From: Streptomyces lasiicapitis
Lineage (GTDB): Bacteria; Actinomycetota; Actinomycetes; Streptomycetales; Streptomycetaceae
Assembly: GCF_014646335.1 (NCBI RefSeq)
Contig: NZ_BMNG01000030.1
Span: forward strand, 1 to 52,967
DNA length: 52,967 bases
Direction of reading: 5' to 3'
Numbering within the stretch: position 1 is the first letter of the stretch; every line of letters starts with the position of its first letter. The position numbers and the translations under genes were made by a program. The notes beneath the pieces are model-generated. The model was not told the origin of the DNA and did no database searches. It saw nothing but the letters and a program-made list of their open reading frames with translations. This document shows positions 18,543-27,208 of the stretch, piece after piece.

Positions 18543-19682
18543 GTGCGCTCCCTCGACTTCGCCCGCGCGGTCTGCGACCGGTACCACCCCGGGCTGCTCA
18601 CGGCGCTTCAAGCCATCCCCTTCGCCGAGCGCGAGGCGACGGGGAGCCCGGCGATCGGCGTGTTCCGGGGGCACGGCGGGGTGGCGCTGATGGTGCCCGC
18701 CGCGTTCGGCGGGCACGGCGCCGACCCCGTCGACGTGGTGCGGGTGCAGCGCGCGGTCGGCGCCGCCTCGCCGTCGGTGGCCGCCGGGGTGACCATGCAC
18801 CACTTCACCGTGTCGATGCTCTACGCGCTGGCCGAGCCCGCCGGCCGGCTCGCCGACAGCCAGGTGAAGCTGCTGCACCGGATCGTGCCCGACCAGGTGT
18901 TGATGGCCTCGGGCTGGGCCGAGGGCAAGACCCAGCAGAACATCTTCACCCCCTCCGTGACCGCGAAGCCCGTCGAGGGCGGCTACCGCCTGTCCGGCGC
19001 CAAGAAGCCCTGCAGCCTGGCCCACTCGATGCAACTGCTCACCGCCTCCATCGCCGTGCCCGGCCCCGACGGCACCCCCGAGCTGGCACTGGCCCTGGTC
19101 CCGGCCGGCGCGCCCGGTTTGAGCGTGCACCCGTTCTGGGGCAGCGACGTCCTTGCCGCCTCCGAGAGCGAAGAGGTCCGCCTCACCGACGTGTTCGTCC
19201 CCGACGACATGGTCATCCGCACCACCGCCGAGGACCCCACCCGCATCGACGACCTGCAGGCCGCGGGCGTCATCTGGTTCGAGATGCTCGTCTCGGCCGG
19301 ATACGCGGGCGCCGCCGCGGCCCTGGCGGAGGTGGTCCTTGAGCGCGGGCGGGGCACCGCCGCGGAGCGCGCCGGGGTCGTCATCGACGCCGAGAGCGCC
19401 TTCGCCCTCCTGGAGGGCGTGGCCCGCGCGGTGCGCGACGGCCTGGGCGGCGAGGAGGCCGTCGCCCAGGTCCTCATCGCCCGCTACGCCGCCCAGGACC
19501 TCCTCGCGCGCTGTGCGGAGCAGAGCCTGGAACTGCTGGGCGGCATGGACTTCATCCACAGCCCCGACCACGCCCGCCTGGCCGCCTCGGTGCGGCCGCT
19601 GATCTTCCACCCGCCGGGCCGCTCGGCGACCTGCGCCCCGCTGGCCGACTACTTCAACGGCGCCCCGCTCGACCTGTCCTGA
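18543..19682 (+). CDS. Acyl-CoA-dehydrogenase-fold flavoprotein, likely amine N-hydroxylase (VlmH-like)
   Basis: A 379-residue protein of the acyl-CoA dehydrogenase/class D flavin monooxygenase superfamily. Helical N-domain (VPAAFGGHGADPVDVVRVQRAVGAASPS), beta domain (KPVEGGYRLSGAKKPCSLA) and helical C-domain (LLARCAEQSLELLGGMDF) are in order. Isobutylamine N-hydroxylase VlmH of valanimycin synthesis has this fold and uses flavin from VlmR; a VlmR-like reductase is at 8384-8917. I therefore propose conversion of the alkylamine to the hydroxylamine. The GTG at 18543 behind GGAGG is the start; the open frame upstream overlaps the ALDH gene. A true acyl-thioester dehydrogenase is the alternative. 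Confidence 0.75.
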   Translation: MRSLDFARAVCDRYHPGLLTALQAIPFAEREATGSPAIGVFRGHGGVALMVPAAFGGHGADPVDVVRVQRAVGAASPSVAAGVTMHHFTVSMLYALAEPAGRLADSQVKLLHRIVPDQVLMASGWAEGKTQQNIFTPSVTAKPVEGGYRLSGAKKPCSLAHSMQLLTASIAVPGPDGTPELALALVPAGAPGLSVHPFWGSDVLAASESEEVRLTDVFVPDDMVIRTTAEDPTRIDDLQAAGVIWFEMLVSAGYAGAAAALAEVVLERGRGTAAERAGVVIDAESAFALLEGVARAVRDGLGGEEAVAQVLIARYAAQDLLARCAEQSLELLGGMDFIHSPDHARLAASVRPLIFHPPGRSATCAPLADYFNGAPLDLS

Positions 19683-19797
19683 GCACCCCCGGCCCCCGTC
19701 GTGAGCGCCCCCGGCCCTGTCGTGGGCTCCCCCGGGCCCGGCCCCACGGGGGCCGCCTGCCGATGCCAACAGCCCGTCCTTTCCCAGGGAGTTATCC

Positions 19798-21084
19798 GTG
19801 ACCGTGACCCAGGACATCCGGGTCGACACCGAGGAAGAGATCCTCGGCCTCTACCGGGCCCACCTCAGCAAGGGCCGGGCCACCCTCGCCGAGCTGTTCG
19901 GCAGCCACATGGAGGTGGCCTCCAGCGGGAACTGGCTGACCACCAGCGACGGCGAGCGCTTCTTGAACGCCGGCGGCTACGGCGTGTTCATCATGGGCGC
20001 CCGCCACCCCATCGTCATGGAGGCCGTCCAGCGCCAGCTCAACACCCACCCGGTGGCCACCCGCATCCTGCTGGAGCCGACCGTGGCCCGCGCCGCCGAG
20101 GCCCTGGTCTCCGTCATGCCGCCCGGCCTGGACCGGGTGCACTTCGCGCTCTCGGGCGCCGAAGCCGTCGAGACCGGCCTCAAACTCGCCCGCGCCGGCG
20201 GCCGCAAGCGCACCGTGTCCATGGGCGGCGGCTACCACGGCAAAACCCTGGGCGCCCTGTCGGCCACCGCCAAAGAGGTCTACCAAAAGCCCTTCCGCCC
20301 CCTGATCCCCGACGTCAGCCACCTGCCCTTCGGCGACGCCGACGCCCTCGAGGCCGAACTGCGCGCCCACCCCGGCGAGATCTGCGTCATCCTGGAGCCC
20401 GTCCAGGGCGAGGGCGGCGTCATCATCCCGCCGCGCGGCTACCTCAAGCGCGTCGAGGAACTCGTGCGCGAGTACGACGGCTTCCTCATCCTGGACGAAG
20501 TACAAAGCGGCATGGGCCGGCTCGGCGAATGGTGGGGCGCCGACACCGAAGGCGTCGTCCCCGACGTCCTGCTCGCCGGCAAGGCCCTCGGCGGAGGCGT
20601 GGTGCCGGTCTCCGCCGCCATCGCCACCCGCACCGCCTTCCGCCCCTTCGACAAGGACCCCTACGTCCACACCGCCACCTTCTCCGGACAGCCCCTGCTC
20701 ATGGCCGCCGTCCAGGGCGCCATCCGCGCCATGAAGGAAGAACGCCTGGTCACCAAGGCCATGGACCTCGGCGCCCAACTCCTGCCCCGCATCGGCGAGA
20801 TCGCCCGGCGCAACATCGGCCACCTGGTGAAGGACGTACGCGGCCGCGGCCTGCTCATCGGCGTCGAACTGGCCGAACCCGGCCTGGCCGGGGAACTGCT
20901 CATCGAACTGTTCAACCACGGCGTCGTCGCCAACCACTCCATGAACGGCAGCTCCGTGGTGCGCTTCACCCCGCCCGCCACCCTCACCGAACTGGACGTG
21001 GAGTTCCTCCTCAACTCCTTCGACAAAGCAACCCTCGACCTGGTCGCCCGTTCGGCCAGGATGCCGGAAGGCGGTAGCAACTGA
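19798..21084 (+). CDS. Class III PLP aminotransferase
   Basis: A 428-residue fold-type I aminotransferase of the acetylornithine/4-aminobutyrate group. HFALSGAEAVETGLKLARA holds the phosphate-binding region, FLILDEVQSGMGRLG contains the PLP-ring Asp, and LLAGKALGGG has the Schiff-base lysine (about residue 262). Enzymes of this group handle terminal amines. It probably aminates the aldehyde made by the preceding ALDH-type reductase, supplying the alkylamine for N-hydroxylation. The GTG at 19798 follows GGGAG. Its stop overlaps the next start by one base (TGATG). Confidence 0.9.
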   Translation: MTVTQDIRVDTEEEILGLYRAHLSKGRATLAELFGSHMEVASSGNWLTTSDGERFLNAGGYGVFIMGARHPIVMEAVQRQLNTHPVATRILLEPTVARAAEALVSVMPPGLDRVHFALSGAEAVETGLKLARAGGRKRTVSMGGGYHGKTLGALSATAKEVYQKPFRPLIPDVSHLPFGDADALEAELRAHPGEICVILEPVQGEGGVIIPPRGYLKRVEELVREYDGFLILDEVQSGMGRLGEWWGADTEGVVPDVLLAGKALGGGVVPVSAAIATRTAFRPFDKDPYVHTATFSGQPLLMAAVQGAIRAMKEERLVTKAMDLGAQLLPRIGEIARRNIGHLVKDVRGRGLLIGVELAEPGLAGELLIELFNHGVVANHSMNGSSVVRFTPPATLTELDVEFLLNSFDKATLDLVARSARMPEGGSN

Positions 21085-21566
21085 TGCGCCACGTTCAACT
21101 GGACGCGGTGGTCCTGGGCGAGAACAGCCAGGCCGTCTACGAGTCCCTCGCGAAGTTCGACCGGTTCCCCGAACTCGCCCCCCACGTCAGCACCACCACC
21201 GTGCACCACGCCCCCGGCGCGGACGAGGGCAGTTCCAGCTGGGAACTGCACTTCCGCAGCGGCCTGCTGCGCTGGACCGAGACCGACGTCTTCGCCCGCG
21301 AGGACGGCCGGATCCGCTTCACCCAGAGCGACGGCGACTTCGACACCTTCACCGGCACCTGGGCCTTCACCCAGGACGGCGCCGACGTGCACGTGCACTT
21401 CGAGGTCGACTTCGACTTCGGCATCCCCAGCCTCGAAGGCATCCTCGACCCGATCGCCGAACGCGTCATCAAGGAGACCGTGGCCTGGGCCGTCACCGGC
21501 CTGTTCGAGAACACCCGGCTGCGCGGCGACGTCGCACTGGGCACCCCCGCCGACGCCGCCGCCTGA
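21084..21566 (+). CDS. SRPBCC (START/Bet v1-like) small-ligand protein
   Basis: A 160-residue single-domain protein of the polyketide cyclase/coenzyme Q-binding SRPBCC group. The N-terminal strand plus YESLAKFDRFPELAPHVSTTTV is the signature of the family. ALDH, hydroxylase, aminotransferase and this gene are tightly packed, and it is translationally coupled to the aminotransferase. The cavity could hold a reactive azoxy-pathway intermediate or act as a cyclase or dehydratase. Which one cannot be told from sequence. Confidence 0.8.
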   Translation: MRHVQLDAVVLGENSQAVYESLAKFDRFPELAPHVSTTTVHHAPGADEGSSSWELHFRSGLLRWTETDVFAREDGRIRFTQSDGDFDTFTGTWAFTQDGADVHVHFEVDFDFGIPSLEGILDPIAERVIKETVAWAVTGLFENTRLRGDVALGTPADAAA

Positions 21567-21586
21567 ATCAAGGAGGCCAGCACGCC

Positions 21587-22219
21587 ATGGACCAGGCCAA
21601 CCCCTTCGAAACCCCCCGCACCTTCGCCCTGCACCGCGCCGAGTACCTCGTCGCCTTCGCGGCCTCCACCGCGGCGATCATCGTCAACTTCGGCGACATC
21701 CGCTGGCCGGTGTGGATCGCTCTGTTCCTCTACATCGACGTGATCGGCTACCTGCCGGGCGCGATCGCCTTCAAGCGCGCCGGCGGCCGCCCCATCCCCA
21801 AGGCCTACTACGTGCTCTACAACGTGATGCACAGCCTGATCACGCAAGGCGCGGTCGTGGCCCTGTGGTGCTGGACCATCGGCCCGGAGTGGGCGCTGCT
21901 CGCCATCCCGTGGCACCTCAGCGGGGACCGGGGGCTGTTCGGCAACTTCATGAAGTCCTTCGCGCTGCCCTATGAGCCCGTCGCGCAGAAGGGGTACCTG
22001 CGTCTGCTGGACGACCTGCGCCTTCCCCACCCCAAGCCGGTCTCGCACACCTTCGACCCGGAGCCGGTCGGGCACATCCCGCCCGCGCCCGCACGCCCCG
22101 CCGAGACCGCCGCAACCGGCGCCCACAGCCCCGCACCCGCACCGGCAGCGGCGGCCGGGCACGCCCCGTCCGCCCGGCACGCCGAATCCGCCGAACCGGC
22201 CGGGCAGCCGGTGTCCTAG
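21587..22219 (+). CDS. Small membrane protein, VlmO-like (proposed hydrazine-forming enzyme)
   Basis: A 210-residue protein with four hydrophobic segments (YLVAFAASTAAIIVNFG, WIALFLYIDVIGYLPGAIAF, YYVLYNVMHSLITQGAVVALW and WALLAIPWHLSGDRGLFGNF) and a soluble Pro/Ala-rich tail of about 55 residues. Conserved-looking His and Asp near the membrane (IDVIGY, NVMHSL, PWHLSGDRG) could bind metal. In valanimycin work the membrane protein VlmO is reported, as I recall, to form the N-N bond, acting just before VlmB. Size, topology and position directly upstream of the diiron gene match. Identification rests on these points rather than on an alignment. Confidence 0.72.
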   Translation: MDQANPFETPRTFALHRAEYLVAFAASTAAIIVNFGDIRWPVWIALFLYIDVIGYLPGAIAFKRAGGRPIPKAYYVLYNVMHSLITQGAVVALWCWTIGPEWALLAIPWHLSGDRGLFGNFMKSFALPYEPVAQKGYLRLLDDLRLPHPKPVSHTFDPEPVGHIPPAPARPAETAATGAHSPAPAPAAAAGHAPSARHAESAEPAGQPVS

Positions 22220-22274
22220 GCCGCCCGCCGACCCCGCCCCTCACGCCGCCACCCACGAAGGAGCACCACCCGCC

Positions 22275-23288
22275 ATGACCGGTTTCCCGCCCAGCACCGT
22301 GGCCCGGGAGGCAGACTGGGACGCCGCTCCTGGTCTGCTCGACGGCGCCAAGGAACTCACCCTGGGCCCCAAGGAGTGCAACCTCGCCTACTGGATCACC
22401 CAGGTCGCCCAGGGCACCCTGCGCGAGCGCGGCATCACCGGCCACCACGAGAAGGCACAAGTGCCGGACTTCCTCAAGGCGCCCGGCCCGCTGCGCGAGG
22501 CCCTCGTCCTGGAATTCGGCTTCCGCGGCCTGTCCGAAGAGGTCGCCACCCGCATCCTGGCCCCCTACGTCGCCATCGCCCCGGGCATCGACGAGCTCGA
22601 GTTCTACGCCACCCAGCTCATCGACGAGGCCCGCCACGCCCGGGTGTTCCGCAACCACCTGGTGGAACTCGGCATGCCCGAGGACACCCTGCTGCGCGAC
22701 ATCGAGGCGATGGCCGCCGACTACCACCGCGAAGTACTGCAGCCCGTCATCGACTTCACCCTCGACATCGTCCAGACCCAGCGCGACTTCCCCGGCGGCG
22801 TCGCCGTCTTCGCCATCGTCATCGAAGGCGTCCTGGCCCCCGCCGCCGAACTCAGCGAACGCAAGTGGACCCCGCTGTCCCCGGCCACCGGCGAGATCTC
22901 CCGCGGCACCGCCATCGACGAGATCCGCCACCTCACCGTCGCCAGCACCATCCTGCGCGACTATCTCCGGGCCCACCCCGAATACCGGCCGCGCCTGATG
23001 GAGATCCTCGCCGCCGGCGTACGGCTGTGGGACGAGATCGACGACCGCAAGTTCGTCATCCACCGCGAGGAACTCTTCCAGCAGGGCATGGCCCAGCACG
23101 CCGACAAGATCGGCGACTACGAGATCTGGCCCGGCACCCGCCTGCTGGACACCACCCCCGACGAGCGCTACGACATGGCCGAGCAGTGGACCGACGAGAT
23201 GGCCGAGTCCCGCATGGCCTACATGGGCCTGCCCCTCGAAGCCCTCACCAGCCCCACCACCACCGGTGCGTCCGGGGCGCGCGCATGA
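22275..23288 (+). CDS. Diiron ferritin-like oxygenase, VlmB-like (proposed azoxy synthase)
   Basis: A 337-residue all-helical protein with two ExRH iron motifs, LIDEARHARVF (about residue 117) and AIDEIRHLTVA (about 215), plus upstream glutamates in ELEFYATQ and IVIEGVLAP. This is the AurF/ferritin-like diiron N-oxygenase pattern. In valanimycin synthesis the diiron protein VlmB oxidises the hydrazine to the azoxy group, as I recall. Position right after the VlmO-like gene supports the same role. The stop overlaps the KASIII start by four bases (ATGA). It is the best single marker of the azoxy cassette. Confidence 0.82.
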   Translation: MTGFPPSTVAREADWDAAPGLLDGAKELTLGPKECNLAYWITQVAQGTLRERGITGHHEKAQVPDFLKAPGPLREALVLEFGFRGLSEEVATRILAPYVAIAPGIDELEFYATQLIDEARHARVFRNHLVELGMPEDTLLRDIEAMAADYHREVLQPVIDFTLDIVQTQRDFPGGVAVFAIVIEGVLAPAAELSERKWTPLSPATGEISRGTAIDEIRHLTVASTILRDYLRAHPEYRPRLMEILAAGVRLWDEIDDRKFVIHREELFQQGMAQHADKIGDYEIWPGTRLLDTTPDERYDMAEQWTDEMAESRMAYMGLPLEALTSPTTTGASGARA

Positions 23289-24304
23289 AATCCGCCGTCA
23301 TCGCGGGCCTCGGCGCCTACCTGCCGCCCACCCTGGTCACCAACGACGACCTGAGCGCGCGCCTGGACACCAGCGACGAATGGATCCGCACCCGCACCGG
23401 CATGTCGGTACGCCACGTCGTCGAGCCCGGCGACGCCACCTCCGACCTCGCCGTCCAAGCAGGCCGCCGGGCCCTTGAGTCCGCCGGGGGCGGGGACGTG
23501 GACGCGCTGATCCTGGCCACCACCACACCCGACAAGCAAGTGCCGCCCACCGCACCCGACGTCGCCACCCGCCTGGGCCTTGGCACCCTGCCCGCCTTCG
23601 ACCTCTCCGCCGCCTGCGCCGGATTCCTCTACGGCCTGGCCAACGCCGCCGGGCTCATCGCCGCAGGCGCCGCCCGGCGCATCCTGCTGATCGGCGCCGA
23701 CGCCTTCACCACCATGGTCGACCCCGACGACCGCGCCACCGTCGTCCTGTTCGGGGACGCCGCAGGAGCCATGGTGCTGCGCGCCGGCCACGCCGGCGAG
23801 CCCGGAGCCGTCGGCATGCCCGTCCTGGGCAGCGACGGCTCCCTGACCGACCTCATCCAGGTCCCCGCCGGCGGCTCCCGCTCCCGCTCCACCCAGCCCC
23901 CCAGCAAACAACCCGACCCCGACGACGTCTACTTCAAGATGAACGGCCGCGAGACCTTCCGCCACGCCGTCAAGCGGATGAGCGAGGCCTCCCGCGAAGC
24001 CGTGGCACGCGCCGGCTGGAACCTGGCCGACGTGCACCGGCTCTGCGCCCACCAGGCCAACCTGCGCATCCTGGCCGCGGTCGCCGGCGAACTCGGCTTC
24101 GAGAGCGAGCGCCAGCTCTCCAACATCGCCGAGGTCGGCAACACCGCCGTCGCCTCGCTGCCCACCCTGCTCGCCCACAGCGCCGCCGACGGCTCCCTCA
24201 AGTCCGGCCACCGGGTGCTGCTCACCGCCTTCGGCGGCGGGCTGTCCTGGGGGGCTGCCACCCTCACCTGGCCCGACATCCCCGTCGCCGCACCCGCGTC
24301 CTAG
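23285..24304 (+). CDS. 3-oxoacyl-ACP synthase III (KASIII, FabH-like)
   Basis: A 339-residue KASIII with the full Cys-His-Asn triad: SAACAGFLYG, CAHQANLRIL and EVGNTAVASLP. The N-terminus (AYLPPTLVTNDDL, DEWIRTRTGM) is standard FabH. It would start or extend a chain by joining an acyl starter to malonyl-ACP, most likely on the carrier protein encoded 25 bases downstream. It could supply the fatty chain that becomes the amine, or extend the azoxy acid. It overlaps the diiron gene. Confidence 0.92.
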   Translation: MKSAVIAGLGAYLPPTLVTNDDLSARLDTSDEWIRTRTGMSVRHVVEPGDATSDLAVQAGRRALESAGGGDVDALILATTTPDKQVPPTAPDVATRLGLGTLPAFDLSAACAGFLYGLANAAGLIAAGAARRILLIGADAFTTMVDPDDRATVVLFGDAAGAMVLRAGHAGEPGAVGMPVLGSDGSLTDLIQVPAGGSRSRSTQPPSKQPDPDDVYFKMNGRETFRHAVKRMSEASREAVARAGWNLADVHRLCAHQANLRILAAVAGELGFESERQLSNIAEVGNTAVASLPTLLAHSAADGSLKSGHRVLLTAFGGGLSWGAATLTWPDIPVAAPAS

Positions 24305-24329
24305 AAAGCCCCGGAAAGGAAAGCCCGCC

Positions 24330-24563
24330 ATGTTCGAGACCCTCAAAGAGATCCTCGTCGCCATGCTCAAGGTGGCCCCCGAGAAGATCACCGAACAAGC
24401 CACCCGCGAAGAGGCCGAACTGGACTCCCTGGCCGTCGTCGAGCTGTCGATGCTCCTGGAGAAGGACTACGGCATCAAGATCAGCGACGACGAGCTGATG
24501 GAGGCCGAGACCGTCGGCGAGATGGCCGCGATGATGACCCAGCGCCGCGCGGCCGCCGCCTGA
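24330..24563 (+). CDS. Acyl carrier protein next to KASIII
   Basis: A 77-residue ACP with the modified serine in EAELDSLAVVELSMLLEKDYG. The start is the ATG at 24330 behind AAAGGAAAG. Its place right after KASIII suggests it is the carrier for that enzyme. It ends with a short Ala-rich tail. It is the second of four free-standing carriers in the cluster. Confidence 0.93.
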   Translation: MFETLKEILVAMLKVAPEKITEQATREEAELDSLAVVELSMLLEKDYGIKISDDELMEAETVGEMAAMMTQRRAAAA

Positions 24564-24707
24564 CACCCCCGCCGCACCCCGCCCCCTGCCAACCACCGCC
24601 CGGCGCCCGGCACTTGCCGCCCGGCGCCCGGACCCGGCGACGGGCCCGCGCGGGCACGGGTGCGGGTGCGGGATGCCCGCTGCCGGCACGCATCCAAGGA
24701 GAGGCCC

Positions 24708-25982
24708 ATGCACGACGTACGTGAGCTGCTGGAGAGCGAGCCCGAGGCGGTGCGGCGCCTGGCCCGGCGCCGGTACACGCTGCGCACGGACGTGCTGAAG
24801 GAGGCCCACCGGCGCCGGACGCAAGCCCTTGAGGCCGTGTCCGGGCTGCGCGCCGAACTGAAGGCCGCCGCGCGCTCGCACGGCGGCGGGCGGCCCTCGC
24901 CGCAGGCCCGCGAGGCCTCCCGGCAGCTGCGCGAACGGGTGCAGCAGGCCGAAGCCGCCGCCCACAGCGCCGAACAGACGCTGACCGCACTGCTCCTGGC
25001 CATCCCCAACCTGCCCCTGGACGCGGTGCCCGAGGGACACAGCGACAGCGAGGCCCTCGAGGTCCGCCGCGGCGGACCGCCTCCCGCCGAGGCCGCCGGG
25101 GCCCGCCACCACGCCGACCTCGGCGAGGCACTGGGCATCCTGGACTCCGCACGCGCCGCCCGCCTCTCCGGTGCCCGCTTCACCCTGACCCGCGGCCCCG
25201 GCGCCCGCCTGGAGCGCGCCCTCGCCGACTTCCTCCTGGACCTTCACACCCGCGAACACGGCTACACCGAGCACTCCGTGCCCTACCTGGTCAACCGCGC
25301 CACCATGACCGGAACCGGCCAACTGCCCAAGTTCGCCGACGACCTGTTCGCCACCGCCGTCGGCGACCGCGAGCTGTTCCTGGTCCCCACCGCCGAAGTC
25401 CCCCTCACCAACCTCGTGGCGGGCGAGGTCCTTGACGCCGCCGAACTGCCGCTGGCCTTCACCGCCCGCACCCCCTGCTTTCGCGCCGAGGCCGGCAGCT
25501 ACGGCCGCGACACCCGCGGCATCCTGCGCCTGCACCAGTTCGAGAAGGTGGAACTCGTACGCATCTGCGCCGCCGGCGACGCACACAAGCAGCTGGAAGT
25601 GATGCTCGGCCACGCCGAGGAATGCCTGCGCCGCCTGGAACTGTCCCACCGCACCGTGCTGCTGCCCGCCGGCGACCTGGGATTCGCCGCCCGCATGACC
25701 TACGACATCGAAGTGTGGCTGCCCGGCAGCAACGCCTTCCGCGAGATCTCCTCCGTCTCCGACTGCGGCACCTTCCAGGCCCGCCGCGCAGGCATTCGCG
25801 TCCGCACACCCGCCGGCAAGGAACCGGCCGCGACCCTCAACGGCTCCGCCCTGCCGCTGGGCCGCACCCTGGCCGCGCTCCTGGAACAGGGCCAGCGCCC
25901 CGACGGATCCGTCACCCTGCCCCCGGCGCTGCACTCCTACGCGGGCTTCTCGCAGATCCGCGCGGACGGCACCACCGACTGA
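24708..25982 (+). CDS. Second seryl-tRNA synthetase (VlmL-like)
   Basis: A 424-residue class II SerRS. The N-terminal 110 residues form the two-helix antiparallel arm (LEAVSGLRAELKAA...REASRQLRERVQQAE) that grips the long variable arm of serine tRNAs. Motif 2 is FRAEAGSYGRDTRGILRLHQF, and motif 3 begins NGSALPLGRTLAALLE; both keep the ATP and serine contacts. It should be catalytically active. It is set in the pathway operon, like VlmL in the valanimycin cluster, to make seryl-tRNA for the VlmA-type transferase. Given the two tRNA-like genes it may charge them preferentially. The ATG at 24708 follows AAGGAGAGG. Confidence 0.93.
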   Translation: MHDVRELLESEPEAVRRLARRRYTLRTDVLKEAHRRRTQALEAVSGLRAELKAAARSHGGGRPSPQAREASRQLRERVQQAEAAAHSAEQTLTALLLAIPNLPLDAVPEGHSDSEALEVRRGGPPPAEAAGARHHADLGEALGILDSARAARLSGARFTLTRGPGARLERALADFLLDLHTREHGYTEHSVPYLVNRATMTGTGQLPKFADDLFATAVGDRELFLVPTAEVPLTNLVAGEVLDAAELPLAFTARTPCFRAEAGSYGRDTRGILRLHQFEKVELVRICAAGDAHKQLEVMLGHAEECLRRLELSHRTVLLPAGDLGFAARMTYDIEVWLPGSNAFREISSVSDCGTFQARRAGIRVRTPAGKEPAATLNGSALPLGRTLAALLEQGQRPDGSVTLPPALHSYAGFSQIRADGTTD

Positions 25983-26023
25983 ACACCCCGCCCCGGCCAG
26001 AGGCAGGGGCGGGGCGGGGTGTT
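25982..26023. terminator. Bidirectional terminator between SerRS and SARP genes
   Basis: A perfect 13-bp stem (25982-25994 with 26011-26023) beginning at the SerRS stop codon, between convergent genes. Confidence 0.75.
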
Positions 26024-26044
26024 GCGGGGTGCCGGGGGGGGTGT

Positions 26045-26833
26045 TCAGGCCGGCTGGGGTGCGGGCCGTGCGCCCTTGCCCGTGCCGGCGCAGGCCGGTG
26101 ACTGGTTGAGTATGTCCAGGAAGAGCTCCCTGAGCTGCGGTGAGGGCTCGGTGCCCAGCTCGGCGACCATCCGGGCGCGGGCCGCGTTGTAGGTCTCGAT
26201 GGCCTCCGCCTGCCGGCCGCAGCGGTACAGCGCCAGCATCAGCATCTCGGTGACCCGCTCCCGCCAGGGATGCACCACACTCATGCGCTTCAACTCCCCT
26301 ATCGCCAAGGGCACTTCGCGCTCGAAGTCGAGCCAGAGCTTGTCCTCGGTGGCGGCCAGGTGCTCCTCGGCCAGCTGCACCGCCACCGACTGGCACAGCG
26401 GCCCGCCGGCGACGTCCTGCAGCGCGGTCCCCCGCCACAGGCCAAGGACCTGCGCCAGCAGGCCGGCCGCGGCCTCCCGGTCCCGGTCCATCACCGCGCG
26501 GGCCCGGCCCACCCCGCGCCGGAAGACGTTCAGGTCCAGGTCGCCCGCGGGGAATTCGAGGCTGTAGCCGGTGGAGCGGGTGAGCAGCACCGGCGCGCCG
26601 GGGCCCAGACTCTGCAGGGTGCGGCGCAGCCGGGAGACGTGGGCCTGCAGGGCGTTCTCCACCGTCACCGGCGGGTGTTCGCCCCACAGTTCGCCGTAGA
26701 GCTCTTCGGCGGGGATGAGGCGGCCGCCGTTGACCAGGAGCACGGCGAGCAGCACGCGCTGGTGTCCGCCGCGGATGGGGTGGAAGTGTCCGTCCACCTC
26801 GACTCCCAGTGAGCCGAGAACCTTGAACTTCAC
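26045..26833 (-). CDS. SARP family pathway activator
   Basis: A 262-residue SARP made of an OmpR-type winged helix (KFKVLGSLGVEVDGHFHPI...HQRVLLAVLLVNGGRLIPAEEL...ALQAHVSRLRRTL) and a bacterial transcriptional activation domain ending in YRCGRQAEAIETYNAARARMVAELG. The GTG at 26833 behind AAGGAG is the start, since the winged helix begins there. As a complete SARP in the middle of the cluster it is a prime candidate for one of the two box classes. Its own upstream region holds an 8-bp inverted repeat (26927-26949). Confidence 0.9.
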   Translation of the reverse strand: MKFKVLGSLGVEVDGHFHPIRGGHQRVLLAVLLVNGGRLIPAEELYGELWGEHPPVTVENALQAHVSRLRRTLQSLGPGAPVLLTRSTGYSLEFPAGDLDLNVFRRGVGRARAVMDRDREAAAGLLAQVLGLWRGTALQDVAGGPLCQSVAVQLAEEHLAATEDKLWLDFEREVPLAIGELKRMSVVHPWRERVTEMLMLALYRCGRQAEAIETYNAARARMVAELGTEPSPQLRELFLDILNQSPACAGTGKGARPAPQPA

Positions 26834-27041
26834 TGACTGCTCCTTCCCTTCGGCGTCGCCCGCCGGGCGGGTGTCGGCTCCGCCCGGGGGGCTTGCGGAG
26901 GGTGTGTCCGCGTTGGTTGAACGTGGCAGCGGCGCCTTGAACGCCGCTGGAGATACGGCATCGGCCCGCCCGGACACCGGTGGCCGCGGGCCGCTGGGCG
27001 GGGGCGGGGCGCGGCGGGCGCGGGGGGTGTGGGGCGGGGCC

Positions 27042-27084
27042 TTGAGTTGCCTTCAAGTGCCCCTTGAGCGGGCTCTGTCACAGT
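27042..27084 (+). promoter_or_regulatory. SARP-type box for the SnoaL-like gene
   Basis: TTGAGTT (27042-27048), TCAAGTG (27053-27059) and TTGAGCG (27064-27070) are spaced 11 bp, then 8 bp, then CACAGT (27079-27084). It belongs to the TTGAG class. The array is partly palindromic, so action toward the divergent SARP gene is also possible. Confidence 0.6.
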
Positions 27085-27208
27085 GATGTGAGGGAGGGCC
27101 GGGAGCCACGCGCGACCGGCCGGCATCCCTTCTTTTCGGGCCCTGGGCATCGAGCCCGACCGAGCCCCTGCCGGGCCCTTCGCCACCGTTAGCGATCAAG
27201 GAGTACGC

